NCBI RefSeq assembly: GCF_000005505.3 | Contig: NC_016133.3 | Span: 21,416,555-21,480,554 of the forward strand | Length of the DNA: 64,000 bases | Direction of reading: 5' to 3' | Origin: Brachypodium distachyon | Lineage: Eukaryota; Streptophyta; Magnoliopsida; Poales; Poaceae | Part shown: positions 16,644-28,600 of the stretch, piece by piece | How positions within the stretch are numbered: the first letter of the stretch is position 1 | Layout: each line of letters starts with the position of its first letter | Made by a program: the position numbers and the translations under genes | Notes under the pieces: model-generated | The model's input: the letters and a program-made list of their open reading frames with translations, nothing else | What the model was told of the DNA's origin: nothing | Database searches by the model: none

Positions 16644-17222
16644 CTTCCTTCCTCTAAGATTACTGGTTCTCTTCAAGAGCTATAAGATTACTTGTCGCAG
16701 TTCTGTCTTCTGCTGCTCAAGGAGGAGGAGAAAGGGAATATATATGAGTCTCGACTCTCGCATGCTTTGCTGCGGCGCCTGCGGTTTGACATGCTTTCTT
16801 GGCTCTCTGTTTTGTCAAACGGAGGGAAAAGTGTGTGACCCACCGGTGCTTTTTTTTCTCGACACTGTGGGCGGGCCCCCACTGGAGTCTGGGAGGGCTG
16901 TTTTTTGTAACTTGAAATTTTGCCTGCCTCTTTCTTAACCGAGGGGGCAGCCAGAAAGTGACACCCACTTCCGTAGGGTTGATTTGACTGCGGCTATAGT
17001 AATTAAGGTTTGCTTTTGGGTCGCATATAGATATTTCTGCTGGCTCATAACAGCGTCTATAATTCCAGTGTTCCGTTGGACTGCCGTGATTGGACTATCA
17101 CAAATGGGTTGGAATCCGAATGTAACACAGGGAATATTACATGTGCCAACGTGTGATTTGGGCGCATCTTCTACAGGAGGGCGATCCTGACCGGAAGTGT
17201 TGTGACAAGTAAAATAGTCGGT
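16644..17222. promoter_or_regulatory. upstream region of PFP-alpha
   Basis: About 580 bp lie between the PFP-alpha start codon and the LINE target duplication, so this is all the uninterrupted promoter left. The sequence tatatat near 16739-16745 (minus-strand reading) could be a TATA element about 100 bp before the ATG. No transcription start can be fixed. Confidence 0.3.
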
Positions 17223-17237
17223 TTATCCACGTCAGCT
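17223..17237. repeat. LINE target-site duplication, left copy
   Basis: ttatccacgtcagct, identical to 18479-18493. The 15-bp length is typical of target-primed reverse transcription. Confidence 0.9.
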
Positions 17238-18478
17238 GGGGGCATTTTCAGGATCCCTGGCAAGGCCTCTGACTCCTTTTGTTGGAAAGATTTGCTTCAT
17301 ATTAGAGACCTATGCTTGCAGGGGAAAATAATTGTGATTGGTAATGGATGTATCACTGACTTTTGGGGTGATGTTTGGTGTGGACATATATCTTTCTCAC
17401 AACAGTTTCCCAGACTATTTGAAATATCTAATGATGTGGGGGCAACGGTTGCTGCTCTTGCAAACAGACGCTGGCAACTTACATTCCGAAAATGGCTGGA
17501 TGAACAATACCAGGAAGAATGGAGGAGAATGAGAGATAAGTTGATCGGGGTGGGGCTAAATGATCAACATGATAAATCCATCTGGAAGTGGTCTAAATCA
17601 GAAAGATTCACTGTAAAATCCATGTATGACATGCTAGCCAATACTGGCCCTAATAGATCCTTTTAACATCTCTGGAAAACTAGGATTCCTTTGAAAATTA
17701 AGATCTGGCTTTGGTTGATCTGGCATAATGCGATAGCTACCAAAGATAATATGAAACGTAGGAATTGGGAAGAGGATTATACTTGTCGTTTTTGTCAGGA
17801 ACCTGAGACTATTCATCATCTTTTCTTTACTTGTGTGGCAGCAAAATATATCTGGAGTGTTGTGGGCATAGCACTAGGAGTGTATACCAGGCCTACGAAC
17901 TTTTCCAAATATTTCTGGTGGATGGCACAGTTTACTACTTTGAGTAGAAACATTCAGGTGGTTGCCCTGGCAGCTGTATGCTGGGCAATCTGGAAACTCC
18001 GCAATCGTGCATGCTTTGAACATAAATTGATTCGATCACCAGCTGAGATTGTGTGCTATGCTTGTTCGTTTCTGAACTATTGGGCAGAACTTCAACAAGG
18101 GGGAGAGGGAGATCTGCTCAGACAGGGTGCTGCACTGCTACAGGAAGAAGCTCTGGGGCTGCATCCAACGCAAGTCAAGACTGATGTGGCAAGAATCATG
18201 GACAAGTCAAGCTCGGATGATAACAAAAAAACCCGAAGATGCAGAACGGCTAGTTGTTGATCGCGAATGTCTATTCCCGGCTACAGGAGTGGGCTGAAGA
18301 CACTGCTTTTAGTTCTCTGTTATATCGCTATATCTGTAATCGTTTTACGTTTCGGAACCTGGTGTGAGTTCTTGTTAGCCTTCTAGGCGGCAAGTGTGTG
18401 CTAAACTATGTGGGTTTGAACAATGTTGTTCTGTTATTTCGACAATGGAATCCGGCCTTCTAGTCGTGGGGAAAAAAA
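17238..18478 (+). mobile_element. 5'-truncated L1-like LINE, about 1.24 kb
   Basis: Bounded by a perfect 15-bp duplication and ending in a seven-A tail (18472-18478). One frame runs through the body to the stop at 18260, with a single in-frame TAA at 17664-17666. The protein shows the post-reverse-transcriptase region of plant LINEs: a DFWGDVWCG motif, KWSKSERFTVKSMYDML, then the zinc-binding zf-RVT pattern C-x2-C...H-x3-F-x2-C (YTCRFCQEPETIHHLFFTC). Unlike the right-edge LINE, no RNase H follows. The reverse transcriptase and endonuclease were lost to 5' truncation. It lies about 0.6 kb upstream of PFP-alpha, in the opposite orientation. Confidence 0.92.
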
Positions 18479-18493
18479 TTATCCACGTCAGCT
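18479..18493. repeat. LINE target-site duplication, right copy
   Basis: Second copy of ttatccacgtcagct, immediately after the A tail. Confidence 0.9.
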
Positions 18494-18577
18494 CGAAGTT
18501 TTGTGGTGCATTTTTCTTAGTCGCTACAATGACTTTGTGATGTATTACTTCGGTATGTACTCAACTCTGTGGGTACC

Positions 18578-18857
18578 TTAAGACTAGTCATAGTGGGAGT
18601 AACAAAGGTGGTAACTAAAGTGCCAACTAAACAATTTTGGTGATGTGTCATATTATTAATGAAGAAAGAGAGGGTTGGGGTAACTAGATATGTTACCATC
18701 ACATCACACTTCCAAGATACAATGAGTCTATAAAGCTAATAAATGAGTCTTCTATGTTACCAAAAATATGTTACTACCCACTATTGAAGTAGTAACATAG
18801 ACTAGTAGCATATGCATGTTATTAGCTTATGTTACTCCCCAATGTGACCAGCCTAAA
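18578..18857. mobile_element. MITE with gtcatagtgggagtaac ends, about 280 bp
   Basis: The left end ttaagactagtcatagtggg and right end gttactccccaatgtgacca are imperfect inverted repeats of about 26 bp. The interior is rich in ttac/gtaa repeats. A related relic lies at 58300-58540. Superfamily not assigned. Confidence 0.7.
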
Positions 18858-18938
18858 GCTTGTATTTATGTATGTATGCTTGCAATGTGATTCCAAGTGG
18901 ATATGCGTTACTTACTTGCTTGATCCTAGGAAAGTGAG

Positions 18939-19058
18939 TACTCCCTCCTTCCCATATTAAGTGATTCACATTTGTCTAAATATGGATGTATCTATATACT
19001 AAAATATGTTTAAATACATGTATAATAGAAAATCACTTACTATGAGACGGCGGGAGTA
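18939..19058. mobile_element. Stowaway MITE, 120 bp
   Basis: TA-flanked. The arms begin ctccctccttcccatattaa and end with tatgagacggcgggag; the inner arms share aagtgatt/aatcactt. Confidence 0.8.
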
Positions 19059-20337
19059 CATCGTTGTGTTTTTTTCCCTTAGCTGGAGAACTAAATAAAG
19101 TTAAGCTTAGTATAACTCATGGTACAATAATCTGATTCCATGACAGGCATCCTATGTCAACTAGAAGCGCACAAGCTCCATGCGATGGTTGCCCTTGCCA
19201 CTAAAGGTCACGAGGATCTCTACGTGTCCAAGAGGCTTGATGGATTTGCCAGGCACGAACCTAATGAGAGGATAGAGAGATGGCACCAAAGGGCCACCCT
19301 TATAGTGTCCTCGTGTCTCCACCTGTCGAGCTCTCTCCATCCACGAGGATCTGAGTTAACTTCTAGTCGGCGGTGGTGGACGTGACAAATAGCGGTTCAT
19401 CATGAGGGAAGAGAATCCCCTCGCCATCCTTCTCTCTGAAGGTCCGTGTCATGCTTGCCCATTTGAGTGGACGAATCAAAGCTAGAGCCTTGGCTTCAAG
19501 CATGGCGAGAGTTCACCACGGTCAGTGCTAATTTGGTTGTTGATGGGCAACACTAGAATCAGGGGGTGTCAATGGACTAAGATGTAAATGTTCATTGGGT
19601 GTTTATGCCATTCTTATTAGCGACGGTCGTTGTACACTATAAGAGAGACGCGTCGATGGTTTTCAAATAGGCTTAGTCGTCTTTTAGAGCGGGGATGTAA
19701 GGAGAACATGAAGAGGAGGACACAAAGCCCTTGCGAGACTGCGACTCTCGACCCCTCAGGACCCATCAAGGTACCATAGAGGGTACTTTCCTGAGACCCG
19801 AACGAGGTTTCCAGACAAAGAGCGAGTCCTCAGAAGTCGCCCAAGATCTCTTACAAGGAACCTTCCCAAAACCCAGCTAAGGTCTCGAGAGAAGGAACTC
19901 TCTCCTTGAATGGATTCAAGATATGATGAGTAAGTTACACACCCACTGGAGGGTATTTATAGCCTATAGTGCATGATAAATGACCGTGGGTGTTCTTTGT
20001 TGGATGGGTAGAAAGAGAAGATTTCCTAAATTACTTAAGGATCCCTCTTCTTTTGATGTTTGGGGGGTCATTTCCCTTGTGCTTGACCATTAATTTTCTT
20101 TCACATTGGCCCTTCTCTTGTCTTGCTGACTTGCTTAGGTGTCTTGCCCACTCTTCATTGGCGCCTTGATGGGATGAAGCCTCATGATTGACTCGATCTT
20201 TGACACATAAGATTTACGGCACAAATCATATAAGAGAATTATTATTACCCAACACCATTAATTGATCAACAATTCAGCTCAAACATGTTCCACGAGAGCT
20301 TTAACATGCAAATTTGTTCACAAAAGTTCAAACTAGC
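19059..20337. other. intergenic, possible old LTR relic
   Basis: ORFs are short and not protein-like. Wording such as gagtcctcagaagtcgcccaag and the ccctcgccatccttctctc segment suggests decayed retrotransposon DNA, but I found no paired ends. Nothing is called. Confidence 0.3.
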
Positions 20338-20559
20338 TACTCCTTCCGATCCATAATAAGTGTCTCAGGTTTAGTAAACTTTGTACTCTCTCCGTCCAAC
20401 AAAGGATGTCTCAACTTTGATCAAATTCGAATGCAACTATACACTAAGTCATGTCTAGATACATCCAAATTTTAACAAACTTGAGACATCTTTTGTTGGA
20501 CGGAGGGAATACTAAGTTTGTACAAAATCTGAGACACTTATTATGTATCGGAACAAGTA
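20338..20559. mobile_element. Stowaway MITE interrupted by a second one
   Basis: The outer arms are 20338-20383 (ctccttccgatccataataa) and 20512-20559 (cacttattatgtatcggaac). They re-form a single hairpin element if the inner copy at 20384-20511 is removed. A TA duplication flanks the inner insertion. Confidence 0.85.
20384..20511. mobile_element. inner Stowaway MITE, about 128 bp
   Basis: The arms ctctctccgtccaacaaagg and cttttgttggacggagggaa are TA-flanked. Close relatives lie at 30433-30559 and 41242-41349. Confidence 0.85.
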
Positions 20560-20999
20560 TAAAACATGATAAATAGCGTAAGCTCATGTCCTCAAACTCA
20601 ATGTATCATATCCACCTTCAGTTTGAAGGGGGTGTTAAAATACATCGGATTAATTATGTGAATATCTTGTATGTATAGCTTAGGCCCACAATTTAGCAAT
20701 GTCCATTAGGCATGTGAGGCATATATCTTTACTTCTAAAAGGAGCCAATCGGTGGGAGTGATCCGTCACCTCCTCACCTTGTTAAAAAAACTCTCTCCTT
20801 CAAATACAAACAATTAAATTATTGAAAACATTGAGATGGTAAAAATGCTTGCCATTAAAGTCAAATTACTATCTAGTACCACTAAAATATAATTTGTTTT
20901 ATCCTTAGCGATGTACGAGCATATATAGGTATTTAGCTAGGTCTAGCTAGGATAGATATATCTCTCTAGGACGCAATAGAGAAATTCGATTTGGCCATT
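20560..20999. other. intergenic, no gene seen
   Basis: AT-rich. Ends with the 5-bp ccatt (20995-20999), taken as the left target duplication of the LTR. Confidence 0.4.
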
Positions 21000-23900
21000 T
21001 GTAAGACCTCGAGACCGGAATTATACAATTTAGCCCCAAATTGCTAACCTTTGCATAATTCAAGCCTCATGTTCTTAACCTACGATAAACACCTTAATAC
21101 ATACACGCATTAATGTGCTCATCGCAGGATTTTGCAACATGAATATCATTACCAAACAAAAGAGAGCAATTAGAAAGCTCATACAGGGAGCAGAATATCA
21201 AATATTACAAAGAGAGGACACATGTCCCAACATTACATCAGTGGAAGTCGAATTATGCCCGAGTACGGACAAGAATACAGCATGGCCTGAAAAGGCTGGA
21301 AGCTAAAAGGAAACCCGCCACAAGTCTCAGAACCCTGATCTGGATCTCCTGGCTAAACATCGAATCCAACGTCGTGCTCCACGAAGAAGCTAGCGGCTCA
21401 CCTACTCTGCTGGAACCTCTGAAGAAAACAACGTTGCAAAGCAATTGAGTACAAAGTACTCGCAAGACTTACGGGGAGAACTAAACTAATTATGCAACAA
21501 GTCTCAAAGGAGGGTAAAGTGGGGTTATGCAGCAGCAGATATCTGGAGACACTCTAATAACCACATCTAATGAGAGCATGAGAAGCGTCTGCTAAGTGAG
21601 GTGATTAACCTATTTAGTAAACACCAAACAACACAATCTTCATATCACCCCCTCAACACCCCGTGAGGAAGCAATCCAAAGAACACTCACACTTAAGCAG
21701 TTTTGAGCATATCCATGATTAAGGCTAATTACTACTTAAGCTTATGAGATTAAGTTAATTAAAGTGATTAAGTTCTCTATGATCAAGTAATGACCAACCA
21801 AGTCGTCCATAACCGCGGACACGGCTTTCCGAAAGATTTATCCCTGCAGGGTGTGCCAATTTACCCGTACACGTTCGTCCAACCCTTATTGCCACTCAAG
21901 TAGGAACACACAAGAATGTGTGTCGGCAGGATTGGGGGACACGGCGTTTCCAAGCCCCACAACTAATCCAGGGAACCACCCAACTGAGTCTAATCCGAAA
22001 CGAGAGCCCGGCCGAAGCGTCGTACGGACTTAAGAGTTGCATGGACAGCTGATAGTGGTTCAGTGCTCGCAAAATGACCACTCCAGACTAGTGCCGCAAT
22101 CCTATATGTATGTAAAGTACCAACAAATCTCCAAACACAACACCAGTGTATATGTGATATGCCAAATGAAACGCCCGAACTATGTGGCCCCTGGAAGAGC
22201 TATGAAACGAGTACTAAGCCGAGGGAGAACTCATATATTCTCCCACGAGCGGTTAGCGTGAAGTTTCTTGGGTCGGCGAAAACGAAAACTCAGTCGTTAG
22301 GTCGGCGCCAATGGAACAAAACAGCAATGCGTTAGCACGGCCTCCCATCGTTGCCTTGCAGGTAATAACATGTCACAGATTAATAATTGTATTTAAATAC
22401 AGAAAGTAGCATGTGGATGTAGCAATTGTTTAACCCCAAGTAAGGACACTAGACTAGCAGTCTAAGCATGACATCTAATGACCAACTAGGGCAACAAGCA
22501 AACATGTGACATGGTATTAGGACAAGTAACAAGACATAGGGCAATAAGTAGAGCTGACTAAAAAGCTATGCAACCTAGAAGCATCGTGACAAGACTGAGA
22601 TCATAACTTAATGCAAGATTGAAGGAGAAGCAATAGGTAAAGTCAACATGGTCACGGAAGGGCTGCTTGCCTGGAGTACTCAATTGCCCGGAATTGAGAA
22701 AGAATCCTAGAAAAAGAACACAAGCGTAGTCGTCGTCGTAGGACTCGAAGACTAGCGAGGAAGAAGCAAATACACCACATAAAAGAAAAGTATAAGCATA
22801 TAAGATACACATGGTAATTAATATGCACAATCAAGGAATGATGCGTGACATAGGGATGATGCATGACATATTAAGGATTCCGAAAGTAAATCATCCGATA
22901 TACGATCACCAAGTTAAATGGAGTCCGAAAATACTACACATAGCACATATACAACTCCATATGCAAGGAATAGAGTTTAATTGATTAATTACACACAATA
23001 ATCTTATAGTTGTATTAAGATGCATGACAATGGCATGGATAAGTGCGATGCATGCTTTAAAACAAGAACAACACACCAAACAAACAACTCGGTCGGGGTT
23101 GCACACACCAACGAGGTACCTGCAACTATCGATATTATCGGTACATACACGGCATCTCATACAACACATGCATTTCACTATTCGCAACGTACGGGTCTAT
23201 GACACGAAACGGTGAGCTTCACGGAACGGTCGCACGTTATACCTTGGACACGTGCGGCGTCGCGATGTAGACGAAGTAGTCGTCGTAGAGGAAGTAGTTG
23301 TACACGTAGGCGATGTAGTCGCGCGGCTTCATCTCCAAGGCGATGTGGTTTTTCGTGGGCATCGACGAAGTGCAGCAGCAAGGCGGCTCGACGCGGAGCA
23401 GCGGCAACACAGTAGCAGGCAGCGGCAACAAACAGTAGCACACAGACTGACAAGCAGGGCCCACACGTCAAGGTTTAACAATTTCAGGAAAAGAAGAAAA
23501 AGGAAAAGAGAGCACGGGCCTGGGCTTGGATCTGGCTTGGGCTTGGGCGTGCCGGGCTTGCTCGGGCCTGGTCCGGGCTGGGCTAGGCCAACACGCCGGG
23601 CGGCAGCAGCGCGCTGGAGGCAGAGGAGGCTGGTGGGGAGCGCTGCAGGTGGGTGCTGGCGGCGGAGCTCGCGCGGAGGTGGAGCGGAGCAGGGAGCTCG
23701 GGCGGCACGGTGCACTGGAGGCGCGCGGCAGCAAGGAGAAGGGGAGACAGAGCGGGCTCGGCGGCGAAGCTGCGCGGGGAGCGAGGGGAGGCGCGCGGCG
23801 AGGCGGCCGGAGCAGAGGCGCGGGTGAGGGGCGAGCTCGGCGACGGGGAAGAGAGAGGCGGAGCGGGCCGGCGAGGTGGTGGCGCTGGAGCAGGGGAGGC

Positions 23901-24567
23901 GGAGCGGGCCGGCGAGGGGAGCGGGAGGCGCGCGGGGAGCTTGGGCGGCACGGTGGTTGCGTGGAGTGAGGGGAGGTGCGCGGCGACGGGAGAGGCGGCT
24001 CGGCCGAGGTGGAGAGGGGAGATGGAGGGAGCAAGGGGAGGCACGGCGACGGGGAGCAGCAGGTGAGAGAGGGAGCCAGCCATGGAGGAGCTCGGGGAAG
24101 GGAGAGATCGGGTGGAGAAGGAAGAAGGAGAAAGAAGGCTGCGGCGGCGGCTCGGAGGAAGAGAGGAAGAAAAGAAAGGAAAAAGGGGATTAAGGGGAAA
24201 ACTAGGGTTTTGGTTTAATGGGCCTTTGGCTCAACAAAAGTTTCAAACCAAAATACACATTTTGCAAGATTAGCTTTCACAATAAAAATAAGAGACAAGA
24301 GTGATGTCTAATTAAAACCGGAACTAATTTGTCAAACCCAATTAGTTTTTTTATAAAATAATTTTAGGCTTTTAGAAACACAGCAAAAAGACAAGCACAC
24401 GACAACACAAAAGAAGTGACGTTTCATGCAAACGAAATGTGGAATGATGCTAATGACATGACAACGTGTTAATGATGACATGAGCATAACAACACGATAA
24501 TGATAAATAAATTACAAAACAGTACAAAAAGATTTAAAAGGAAAAGGATTGCTCTCGGCCTGTTACA
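21000..24567. mobile_element. probable solo LTR, 3.57 kb
   Basis: Starts TGTAAGACCTCGAGACCGG and ends CTCTCGGCCTGTTACA. The termini are TG...CA inside a perfect TGTAA/TTACA inverted repeat, and the layout matches long Gypsy LTRs of grasses. The flanks are ccatt (20995-20999) and ccgtt (24568-24572), a 5-bp duplication with one mismatch. No gag, pol, primer-binding site or second LTR is adjacent, hence solo. A very GC-rich block at 23230-24190 gives overlapping, probably spurious ORFs of up to 191 codons on both strands, followed by actagggttttggtttaatgggcc, a common LTR or promoter motif in cereals. The length is unusual, so a degenerate composite cannot be excluded. Confidence 0.7.
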
Positions 24568-24954
24568 CCGTTTCCCTGATTTATCAACGACATACGGAAA
24601 CTCGCATGTTTTGGCTATGCCTTGAGACAATTGAGCTACCACACGCACCGGTCTCCTTCACCGCACGCTGTCCACTAAACCCGGCTCCCCTCCCCTGGAC
24701 TCTTAATATAGGCAGCTCTCGTTCCATGCAGGAGACCAGGTCTCCCTCGCAACGACCACCGCACGCCCGTGCATATCCTTCCTCCCCCTTGTCGCCTCCA
24801 TTCCTGGTTTGCAAACCGCCGTTTCGACATGGACGCGCATGTGTGGCGCCGTCGCCCAATTGACCCATCCAAATAAGCAATGCACGTAATTAACAGGTAA
24901 AAACGCCGAGGATCTACCGAGAGCGTGAGAGGAGCTAGCTAGGAGAAGAAGAAG
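24568..24954 (+). promoter_or_regulatory. remaining proximal promoter and 5' UTR of CslD
   Basis: Only 387 bp separate the LTR end from the ATG. A taatata element at 24704-24710 is the best TATA candidate and would put transcription near 24735-24745, leaving a 5' UTR of about 210 nt. The call rests on position and motif only. Confidence 0.35.
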
Positions 24955-27900
24955 ATGTCGAACACCCAGGGGAAGAAAGGGATGAGGAGCTCCGGCGCCG
25001 GCGCGCCGCCCCGGTCGGCAGCGGGGCAGGGGCAAGGGCAAGGGCAGGGGCAGGGCGGGATGAAGTTCGCGCGTCGGACGGCGAGCGGGCGTTACCTGAG
25101 CCTGTCCCGTGAGGACATCGACATGGAGGGCGAGCTGGCGGCGGAATATGGCAACTACACAGTGCACATCCCGCCGACGCCCGACAACCAGCCCGGCATG
25201 GCCGACAACGATCCGTCCTCCGTGGCCATGAAGGCCGAGGAGCAGTACGTGTCCAGCTCGCTCTTCACGGGCGGCTTCAACAGCGTCACCCGCGCCCACC
25301 TCATGGACAAGGTCATCGACTCCGAGGTCACCCACCCGCAGATGGCAGGCTCCAGGGCGTCCGGCTGCGCCATGCCGGCCTGCGACGGCAAGGCCATGCG
25401 TGACGAGCGCGGCGACGAGATCGACCCCTGCGAGTGCCGCTTCAAGATCTGCCGCGACTGCTACATCGACGCGCAGAAGGACGGCTGCGTCTGCCCGGGT
25501 TGCAAGGAGCACTACAAGATCGGCGACTACGCCGACGACGACCCTAGCGACGGGATGAACAAGCTCCACCTCCCGGCGCCCGGGAGCCACAACAGCAATA
25601 ATAACAAGTCACTTCTTGCCCGGAACCAGAACGGGGAGTTTGACCACAACCGATGGCTCTTCGAGAGCTCTGGCACCTACGGCTATGGCAACGCTTACAT
25701 GCCCAAGGGGGGGATGTATGATGACGACCTTGACGAAGACGGCATCGGCGGCGGCGGTGGTGATGGCGGGCTCCCTGACCTGAACCAGAAGCCGTTCAAG
25801 CCGTTGACACGTAAGATGCCCATGCCGATGTCGATCATCAGCCCTTACCGGATCTTCATCGTCATCCGGATGTTCGTGCTCCTCTTCTACCTCACGTGGC
25901 GTATCCGCAACCCAAACATGGAGGCGCTCTGGCTGTGGGGCATGTCAATCGTCTGCGAGCTCTGGTTCGCCTTCTCCTGGCTGCTCGACATTCTCCCCAA
26001 GGTGAACCCCATCAACCGGAGCACCGACCTTGCCGTGCTCAAGGAGAAGTTCGAGACGCCGTCCCCTTCCAACCCGCATGGCAGGTCCGACCTGCCCGGC
26101 CTCGACGTGTTCGTGTCCACGGCCGACCCGGAGAAGGAGCCCGTGCTCACCACGGCCAACACCATCCTCTCCATCTTGGCCGTGGACTACCCGGTGGAGA
26201 AGCTCGCGTGCTACGTTTCTGACGATGGCGGCGCGCTGCTCACCTTCGAGGCCATGGCGGAGGCGGCGAGCTTCGCAAACATCTGGGTGCCCTTCTGCAA
26301 GAAGCATGACATTGAGCCCCGCAACCCGGACAGCTACTTCAGCATCAAGGGAGACCCGACCAAGGGGAAACGACGGTCGGACTTCGTCAAGGACCGGCGC
26401 AAGGTGAAGCGGGAGTACGATGAGTTCAAGGTGCGCATGAATGGCCTCCCAGACTCCATCCGCCGGCGCTCGGACGCATTCAACGCCCGCGAGGACATGA
26501 AGATGCTCAAGCACCTCCGCGAGACAGGTGCCGACCCGTCCGAGCAGCCCAAGGTGAAGAAGGCGACCTGGATGGCTGACGGCACACACTGGCCGGGCAC
26601 CTGGGCCGCGTCCGCCCCCGACCACGCCAAAGGAAACCACGCCGGCATCCTGCAGGTGATGCTGAGGCCGCCTTCGCCGGACCCATTGTACGGGCTGCAC
26701 GACGAGGAGCAGTTGATTGACTACAGCGACGTGGACATCCGGCTGCCGATGCTGGTGTACATGTCGAGAGAGAAGCGGCCGGGGTACGACCACAACAAGA
26801 AAGCTGGGGCCATGAACGCACTGGTGCGATGCTCGGCGGTCATGTCCAACGGGCCCTTCATCCTCAACTTCGACTGTGACCACTACATCAACAACGCGCA
26901 GGCGGTTCGGGAGGCCATGTGCTTCATGATGGACCGTGGTGGCGAACGGATCTGCTACATCCAGTTCCCGCAGCGGTTCGAGGGCATCGACCCCTCGGAC
27001 CGCTACGCCAACCACAACACCGTCTTCTTCGACGGCAACATGCGCGCCTTGGATGGGCTCCAGGGGCCCATGTATGTCGGCACGGGCTGCATGTTCCGGC
27101 GGTTTGCGCTCTACGGCTTCGACCCGCCGCGCACCTCCGAATACACGGGGTGGCTGTTCAAGAAGAAGAAGGTGACCATGTTCAGGGCGGACCCGGAGTC
27201 AGACACGCAGTCGCTCAAGACGGAGGACTTCGACACCGAGCTTACAGCGCAGCTGGTGCCCCGGCGCTTTGGGAACTCATCTGCGATGCTGGCGTCGATC
27301 CCCGTGGCAGAGTTCCAGGCGCGGCCCATCGCCGACCACCCGGCCGTGCTGCACGGGCGGCCGCCGGGATCGCTCACCGTGCCGCGGCCGCCGTTGGACC
27401 CGCCCACGGTGGCCGAGGCCGTGTCAGTCATCTCGTGCTGGTACGAGGACAAGACCGAGTGGGGCGACCGAGTGGGCTGGATCTATGGCTCCGTCACGGA
27501 GGATGTGGTGACGGGCTACCGGATGCACAACCGCGGCTGGCGCTCAGTTTACTGGATCAGCAAGCGCGACGCATTTCTCGGCACGGCCCCCATCAACATG
27601 ACCGACCGCCTCCACCAGGTTCACCATTCATCATTCCTTTCCCAGCCGTGTGATTCATCAACGACAAAGAATTGTTTGTTGATTAGAGGTGGTGATCAAC
27701 GATCTGCAGGTGCTGCGTTGGGCGACGGGGTCGGTGGAGATCTTCTTCTCGAGGAACAACGCGTTCCTGGCTTCGCGGAAGCTCATGTTCCTGCAGCGGG
27801 TGGCGTACCTCAACGTGGGCATCTACCCATTCACATCCATCTTCCTGCTCACCTACTGCTTCATCCCGGCGCTCTCCCTCTTCTCCGGCTTCTTCATCGT

Positions 27901-28600
27901 GCAGACGCTCAACGTGGCTTTCCTCTTCTACCTCCTCACCATCACCATCACACTCATCGCGCTCGGCGTCCTCGAGGTCAAGTGGTCCGGCATCGAGCTC
28001 GAGGACTGGTGGCGCAACGAGCAGTTCTGGCTCATCTCAGGCACTACTCCATCAATCTATAAGCTACATCTCATGTTTCAAATGTGTTGTTAATTTGGAC
28101 ACATGAACGTGATATGTATATGTGGGTGATCCATGGCAGGCACAAGCGCGCACCTGTACGCGGTCGTGCAGGGCCTGCTCAAGGTGATGGCCGGGATCGA
28201 GATCTCCTTCACGCTCACGGCCAAGGCGGCCGCGGAGGACAACGAGGACATCTATGCCGACCTCTACGTCGTCAAGTGGTCCTCACTGCTCATCCCGCCC
28301 ATCACCATCGGCATGGTCAACATCATCGCCATCGCCTTCGCCTTCGCGCGCACCGTCTACAGCGACAACCCGCGGTGGGGCAAGTTCATCGGCGGCGGCT
28401 TCTTCAGCTTCTGGGTGCTGGTGCACCTCTACCCGTTCGCCAAGGGGCTCATGGGACGCCGCGGCAAGACACCCACCATCGTCTTCGTCTGGTCAGGCCT
28501 CATCTCCATCACCGTCTCCCTCCTCTGGGTCGCCATCAGCCCGCCGGACGCCAACTCCAGCGGTGGTGTTCGTAGCGGCGGCGGCTTCCAGTTCCCTTGA
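24955..28600 (+). CDS. CSLD3: cellulose synthase-like D glycosyltransferase
   Basis: GT2 family polysaccharide synthase of the CslD clade (beta-glucan or mannan backbone synthesis in tip growth and cell-plate formation). Exons: 24955-27618, 27710-28040 and 28140-28600, giving 1151 aa, normal for CslD. In order: the basic, glycine-rich N-terminus; a RING-like zinc region with cysteines from C138 to C183; two helices near residues 296-347; the D,DxD,D,QxxRW catalytic set (D423/D424, D640 and D642, TED at 848-850, QVLRW 888-892); then six C-terminal helices and the end GGGFQFP. Intron 1 falls inside QVLRW, after the Q. Intron 2 (28041-28139) starts with GC, not GT; the frame and the family sequence [15 protein letters not shown] need this GC-AG junction. 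CSLD3 is preferred over CSLD5 because its neighbours match rice chromosome 8 as I remember it. Confidence 0.95.

Noticed and set aside
17202..17237. Start of the LINE ORF at 17202
   Set aside because: These codons lie before the target duplication and are host DNA fused by chance to the truncated LINE frame.
23252..24083. Overlapping ORFs of 130-190 codons on both strands
   Set aside because: All lie in the GC-rich core of the probable solo LTR; no domain, no splice context, all frames open at once.
24703..25590. 295-codon minus-strand ORF at the CslD start
   Set aside because: Antisense shadow of the GC-rich CslD first exon; the plus frame has the conserved domain.
25945..27015. 356-codon minus-strand ORF within CslD
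   Set aside because: Shadow of the catalytic domain; composition (Val, His, Arg, Leu) is what the reverse of GC3-rich codons gives.
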